Source: Leptothrix sp. (in: b-proteobacteria) (GTDB lineage: Bacteria > Pseudomonadota > Gammaproteobacteria > Burkholderiales > Burkholderiaceae_C). Taken from it: 64,000 bases of DNA. The notes below the pieces were generated by a model, which did not search any database, was not told the origin of the DNA, and saw nothing but the letters and a program-made list of their open reading frames with translations. Below are positions 60,008-64,000 of this stretch, piece by piece. Position numbers and translations under genes: made by a program. Where the stretch lies: contig PNKV01000001.1 in NCBI GenBank assembly GCA_013822685.1, positions 394,461 to 458,460 of the forward strand. Direction: 5' to 3'. Positions within the stretch are counted from its first letter, which is position 1; every line of letters starts with the position of its first letter.

Positions 60008-60984
60008 TGAATGACAATGTGCTGCTGATGGAACACTACGTCACCATCTTCGACCGACTCTTCCTGCCGCAAGGCCTGGCGCTCTACGAATCGCTCAAGC
60101 GCCATGCCGACCCATTCACCCTTTGGGTGGTCTGCGTGGACGACCAGGCCTGCGACCTGCTGACCCAGCTGCAGCATGCGCACATCCGCCCCCTGCGCTT
60201 GAGCCAACTGGAAGACGATCGCTTGCGCGGCGTCAAGTCCGGGCGCGGCCCCGGCGAATACTGCTGGACGCTCACACCTTATTCCTTCAAGTTCGTGTTC
60301 CAAGCCGATGCCTCGGTACAGCGCGTCACCTACCTGGATGCCGACTTGTGGCTGCGGCAATCCCCCGCGCCTGTGTTCAAGGAGTTCGAGGCAAGCGGCA
60401 AATCCGTGTTAATCACGGAGCATGCCTATTCGCCCGAGTACGATCACTCGGAGGCCAGCGGGCACTATTGCGTGCAGTTCCTGACGATCACGCGCCACGG
60501 CGGTGAAACGGTTCGGCAATGGTGGGAAGACCGCTGCATCGAATGGTGCTTCGCGCGCTCCGAGAACGGCAAGTTCGGGGATCAAAAGTATCTGGACGCG
60601 TGGCCCACGCTGTTCGAGAAAGACGTGCATGTGCTGGCGGACAAGGAGCGCTTCCTGGCGCCCTGGAATGTCAACCGGTTTCCGCGTGGTAATGCGGTGG
60701 CCTATCACTTCCATGAGCTCCGGCTGATGCCTGATCAGCAGGTGTGGTTGGTGGGCGGCTACAAGCTGCCCGATGGCGTGGTGGCTCACATTTACAAGCC
60801 ATACTTGGCGGATCTGGCCTTGGCTGTTCGTACCTTGAACGGGCTGGGGTTCGCAGCGCTGCCGCAAATGCCTACGACGGCATTGCGCAAGAAATCAGGC
60901 TTGAGCCAAGTCTGGCGTTTGATCAGAGGCAAACCGCTTTTTGTCGAGCATGCGCGTATCGCGCCTCTGGCCGCAAGCGACTAG
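60007..60984 (+). CDS. GT8-like glycosyltransferase
   Basis: The 325-residue protein has VTIFDRLFLPQGLALYESL and RVTYLDADLWLRQSP, where Asp111 and Asp113 form the DxD metal site. It also has HYCVQFLTITRHGGETVRQWW and KFGDQKYLDAWP, consistent with a GT-A transferase of the GT8 or DUF-type polysaccharide groups. The ATG at 60007 shares its A with the TGA of the upstream aminotransferase (TGATG). It is the last plus-strand gene of the cluster; 74 bases follow before the minus-strand GT90-like gene, with no convincing terminator seen. Confidence 0.78.
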   Translation: MNDNVLLMEHYVTIFDRLFLPQGLALYESLKRHADPFTLWVVCVDDQACDLLTQLQHAHIRPLRLSQLEDDRLRGVKSGRGPGEYCWTLTPYSFKFVFQADASVQRVTYLDADLWLRQSPAPVFKEFEASGKSVLITEHAYSPEYDHSEASGHYCVQFLTITRHGGETVRQWWEDRCIEWCFARSENGKFGDQKYLDAWPTLFEKDVHVLADKERFLAPWNVNRFPRGNAVAYHFHELRLMPDQQVWLVGGYKLPDGVVAHIYKPYLADLALAVRTLNGLGFAALPQMPTTALRKKSGLSQVWRLIRGKPLFVEHARIAPLAASD

Positions 60985-61058
60985 CCAGTATCCCCATACA
61001 AGGGCAGCAGTGCCGCAGCGTGGCGGTCGATTGGGCATCAAGCTTAGGGGGGCGTGAC

Positions 61059-62171
61059 TCAGCGTCGACTGAGCGCGGCATAGGCCGCGAGCAGCCGCTC
61101 GGTGTAATCCATCACACTGTGAATCGTGAGGTACTTCTGCGCGAACCGCTGCCCTGCTTCGGCCACCTCCTTGAAGGCGCCAGGGCGCACCACCTCGGCC
61201 TCGACGATTCGCTCCACGTCCGCGTCGCCCTCGGCGAGCAGGAAGTCGCTGCCAGGCTGAAGCGCAGGAAAATAGTACAGTTCGTAGGGAGAGTCGAACT
61301 TGACGACCGCGCTGTTGCTCCGCAACCCCTTGACCAAGCGCGAACAGGCAGCGCCGTTGCCATCCATTGATAGCAGGAAACGATGCCGCAACTGGTCCTG
61401 CCAGCCCACCGGGCTACCGAAGTACAGCTGGCTCTCCAGCAGCACTCGCGCGTCTTCCGAAACGCACTGCACGGCATTGGCGATGCGGAACAGTATCAGC
61501 GGATGGCCGTGGAAATGCGCCGCAGCCCGCAGACGAGGTGTCTCCCGGTTGAGGATGACTTCTTCGCTGAGCAAGGCACCAGTCGACGAACCGACGAAGC
61601 ACGCGCTGACCGTCTTCTCCTCATAGGGCACGGCATCACGGTCGATCAGGTACCACTTGCTGTGAAAGAAATCGACGTCCGGCAGTAGCAGCTGATGCCC
61701 GCCGCGCAGCTTCTGGAAGCCGAAGATGGGCAGCTCAGTGGCATCCTCTGGAATGTCAGTGACGTCCAGTGCGAAATCGAAGGACAGTTCCAGGCTACTG
61801 CGAGCCAGTACGGCTTGGATGAAGGCCTGATACAGCCGCGCCCGCTTCAGGAAAATTTGCTGCTCTTGACGGCCGGCGGCTTCATTCTCCGGGGGGAATG
61901 AAAAGCTGCCTTTGTCCCACAGCCGCACGTCGCGGCCGCGAACTGAGAACACGAAAGCGCTGATTGATCGGCCGTTCAAATCACGCAGAAAATGCTCCGC
62001 GGCTGCCCCACCCAACGGCGGATGACCTTGCCAGTGCGCGGTTTGCAAGTCCACCAAGTGATCGAGCTCTTGCGGCGACGCGGCCGTGACCGGCACCGGC
62101 TCGCGCAGCGCGAATCCCATTCGCAGGCGGAATTTCCAGAGGTCTCGGGCTGTCTTCAGCGAGCCGAACAT
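61059..62171 (-). CDS. GT90 (CAP10/KDEL-type) glycosyltransferase-like protein
   Basis: The roughly 370-residue protein carries the CAP10 pattern: ACFVGSSTGALLSEE, RHRFLLSMDGNGAACSRLVKGL, NSAVVKFDSPYELYYFPALQ and LTIHSVMDYTERLLAAYAAL. In eukaryotes this family includes protein O-glucosyltransferases; bacterial members occur in lipopolysaccharide and capsule loci. Substrates are not known here. The ATG at 62171 is used; a TTG at 62186 is the alternative, and neither has a strong ribosome binding site. It is transcribed opposite to the cluster, after the acyltransferase gene. Confidence 0.75.
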   Translation of the reverse strand: MFGSLKTARDLWKFRLRMGFALREPVPVTAASPQELDHLVDLQTAHWQGHPPLGGAAAEHFLRDLNGRSISAFVFSVRGRDVRLWDKGSFSFPPENEAAGRQEQQIFLKRARLYQAFIQAVLARSSLELSFDFALDVTDIPEDATELPIFGFQKLRGGHQLLLPDVDFFHSKWYLIDRDAVPYEEKTVSACFVGSSTGALLSEEVILNRETPRLRAAAHFHGHPLILFRIANAVQCVSEDARVLLESQLYFGSPVGWQDQLRHRFLLSMDGNGAACSRLVKGLRSNSAVVKFDSPYELYYFPALQPGSDFLLAEGDADVERIVEAEVVRPGAFKEVAEAGQRFAQKYLTIHSVMDYTERLLAAYAALSRR

Positions 62172-62279
62172 TTGATCAATCTGCAAGCGTCCACGAAAAG
62201 AAGCGGCGAGCCTACCACGTCACGGTGCCCAGTTAACGAGCCGGGTGGCCCGCGTCGACGACCGCACATCGGCGTCGAC

Positions 62280-64000
62280 CTACTTCATCAAACCGGTAGA
62301 TGCGTTGGTGGAGACAAGGCTCGCTGCCAAAGCATCGAACACCACCTTCGCGCCATCGGAGGTCAGGTGGCCAGCATCCCGGTACAGCGGCACCAGCTCT
62401 GGCGTGTGGCCGTTGAAGCAATCGACATCACCACAGCCGGCTCTGATCAGAACCCCATATTGATCGAACACCCGCAGCGCAAGGTGATCCACAGCCAACT
62501 CGGCCACCCTGTTCGCGACATAGTCCCGGCTGAGCCTGCGCATCACCTTCAAGTCCTGAAACTGATCCAGTGCGGCGGCGCGTGTGGGGCTGGCGTTGAA
62601 ATCAGGGCGCGGCGTGAAATAGGTGACCTTGGCGCCACTGCCTAGCATCCTGGAGAGCAAGCCCATGAAGGCGTCCATGTTCAGGCGCCGGTCATCGTTG
62701 GAGACATGGTCCATGTGGTCGTCCATGTTGGTCACCACGAATATCTCGTCAAACTTGACGCTGTCCACGGCGTCTTCGACCAGCTTCCTGGCTCGGCCGC
62801 AATCCCCGTTGTGGCGCTCAGCATGCGCCGGAATGTACGCACAGCCGCCAACTGAAATCTGCCAGGCATCCATCTGGCGGCTTTGCGTGAACCACCTGAA
62901 CGCCGAAGTGAAATCGGCACTGTGCGAATCACCCACCAACAAGATCTTGCGACGCCCGGGCGAGGCATACACCCGGCACAAGCTGCCCTCTTCCGAAATG
63001 CAGGCACGCCCATCGACGCCGGTGATGCCGCCGTGCTTGATCCAGCTCCGGGCAAAATAGTCACGCGGCAGATGCGCGGCCACCGCGCGGTTTTCAAAAC
63101 CGTGAAAGGCCCAAGCAAGCCCACCGCAAGCCAGCAAGGCAGCCGACCCTGCCAGCGAAAAAACAAAGATCTGGCGGCGCGTATACCTGTCCTTTTGCCG
63201 GAAGGGCGCCTCCACAAAGTGCCAGCTGAGATAAGCCAGCACCAAGGCCGCCAAGCACAACGCCAGCAACACAGCCTGGCTCGGCTCAAGCAGGCTCCTG
63301 TACCTGGCAAACGCCAGCAACGGCTGGTGCCACAGGTAAGCGCTGTAGCTAATGAGCCCGAGCTGCACAAACAATGGCCTGCCCAAAAGCCGGCCCACCA
63401 GCGTTCGCGGCGCTGAAAAAACGATGATCAAGGCCGTGCCCAAAGTCGGCATCAAGGCATAAAAACCCGGGAATGGCGTGGCTTTGTCGAAAGCGAAGAT
63501 GGCATAAGCCAGCATGAGCAAACCAGCCAGACTGCCCACCTCACCGAGCCAGCGGCCGTGCTCGAGCGGCTTCCACTTGGCCGCGTAAAACGCCGTGAAC
63601 GACCCAATCAGCAACTCCCATCCGCGAGTCGAGAGCAAAAAATAAGTTGCCGCCGGTTTGCTGGCCTGCCCCCATTGCGCGGCAAGCAAGCTCCAGATCG
63701 CGACCACAAGCAGCAAGGCGAACATCCGCCGCCTGCCCAGCCGCCAGGCCATCACCATGAACAGCGGAAAGAACAGGTAGTACTGCTCCTCCACCGCCAG
63801 GCTCCACGTGTGCAGCAAGGGCTTGAGTTCCACGGCCGTGTCGAAATAGCCGCTCTCGCTCTTGAAATGAAGATTGGAGAGGAACAGCACCACGGCGACC
63901 ACGCTCTTGCCGAAGCCCAGCATGTCATTGGGCAGGAGCCAGATCCATGCGCAAGGTATGCAAACCGCCACCACCAGGAACAGCGCCGTGAATCGCCCCG
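62280..64000 (-). CDS. OafA/YrhL-type acyltransferase with SGNH domain, 5' end missing
   Basis: The visible 573 codons hold most of an acyltransferase-3 membrane domain (about ten helices; LKPLLHTWSLAVEEQYYLFFP, STRGWELLIGSF, LGLISYSAYLWHQPLLAF). A C-terminal SGNH hydrolase-like domain follows (KILLVGDSHSADF; GHLTSDGA with the catalytic His). These proteins O-acetylate surface polysaccharides. The frame stays open to base 64000, reading R-F-T-A-L-F before the first possible GTG, and the family needs an N-terminal helix with RxxR before that, so the start lies beyond the right edge. It probably modifies the glycan made by the adjacent cluster. Confidence 0.88.
   Translation of the reverse strand, partial: GRFTALFLVVAVCIPCAWIWLLPNDMLGFGKSVVAVVLFLSNLHFKSESGYFDTAVELKPLLHTWSLAVEEQYYLFFPLFMVMAWRLGRRRMFALLLVVAIWSLLAAQWGQASKPAATYFLLSTRGWELLIGSFTAFYAAKWKPLEHGRWLGEVGSLAGLLMLAYAIFAFDKATPFPGFYALMPTLGTALIIVFSAPRTLVGRLLGRPLFVQLGLISYSAYLWHQPLLAFARYRSLLEPSQAVLLALCLAALVLAYLSWHFVEAPFRQKDRYTRRQIFVFSLAGSAALLACGGLAWAFHGFENRAVAAHLPRDYFARSWIKHGGITGVDGRACISEEGSLCRVYASPGRRKILLVGDSHSADFTSAFRWFTQSRQMDAWQISVGGCAYIPAHAERHNGDCGRARKLVEDAVDSVKFDEIFVVTNMDDHMDHVSNDDRRLNMDAFMGLLSRMLGSGAKVTYFTPRPDFNASPTRAAALDQFQDLKVMRRLSRDYVANRVAELAVDHLALRVFDQYGVLIRAGCGDVDCFNGHTPELVPLYRDAGHLTSDGAKVVFDALAASLVSTNASTGLMK

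Overview
The window reads as a chromosomal segment of a high-GC betaproteobacterium of the order Burkholderiales, most likely from the Comamonadaceae / Sphaerotilus-Leptothrix-Aquabacterium neighbourhood. The evidence is the gene order gyrA-serC-pheA-tyrA-aroA/cmk-rpsA-ihfB-lapA-lapB with a fused aroA-cmk gene, the proteobacterial-type gshA beside gshB, a short NtrX without an AAA+ domain, and a PEP-CTERM protein. Genus is inference; no ribosomal RNA gene is present.

Bases 1-23400 are mostly housekeeping. They hold the end of hemW, a PEP-CTERM surface protein, fadD, a Tat-signal small subunit coupled to a GMC flavoprotein, a ceramidase-like membrane protein and an OmpA-family protein. Then comes a long plus-strand block for type II topoisomerase, serine and aromatic amino acid synthesis, CMP kinase, ribosomal protein S1, IHF beta and the LapA/LapB envelope proteins. 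A minus-strand group (comM, a short-chain dehydrogenase, a PCu(A)C copper chaperone) closes this part.

Bases 23400-48400 carry a large secreted clan GH-A-like protein and glnK-amtB, which sits behind a well-formed sigma-54 promoter with two NtrC-type palindromes. Next are glutathione synthesis genes interleaved with transporters (gshA-kup-benE-gshB), a two-component system, the ABC-F protein Uup, and an AraC regulator whose 3' end overlaps that of a convergent desaturase. ptsI, an OlsB-like acyltransferase, rsmB, a DUF4390 gene, ntrYX and tRNA-Phe follow.

Bases 48302-49804 look like the remains of a small integrative element. tRNA-Phe is at one end and a degenerate copy of the tRNA 3' end (34 of 43 bases) at the other. 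Between them are an mqsRA toxin-antitoxin operon, whose toxin frame has one in-frame TGA at codon 41, and the frameshifted C-terminal piece of a tyrosine recombinase. Immediately downstream, bases 49874-64000 form a surface glycan cluster: GT4, GT9, GT4, a DUF5672 protein, GT2, a methyltransferase, a GT2 fused to a TIGR04325-type methyltransferase, an epimerase-like SDR lacking the catalytic Tyr, a DegT aminotransferase and a GT8-like protein, mostly tightly spaced and often coupled by 4-base stop/start overlaps. Two minus-strand genes follow, a GT90-like transferase and an OafA-type acyltransferase cut by the right edge.

No clearly new multi-gene system is evident. The best candidates for something undescribed are the decayed tRNA-Phe element with a toxin-off, antitoxin-on mqsRA, the glycosyltransferase-methyltransferase fusion with its Tyr-less SDR neighbour, the secreted GH-A-like protein, and an apparent CTG start for benE.
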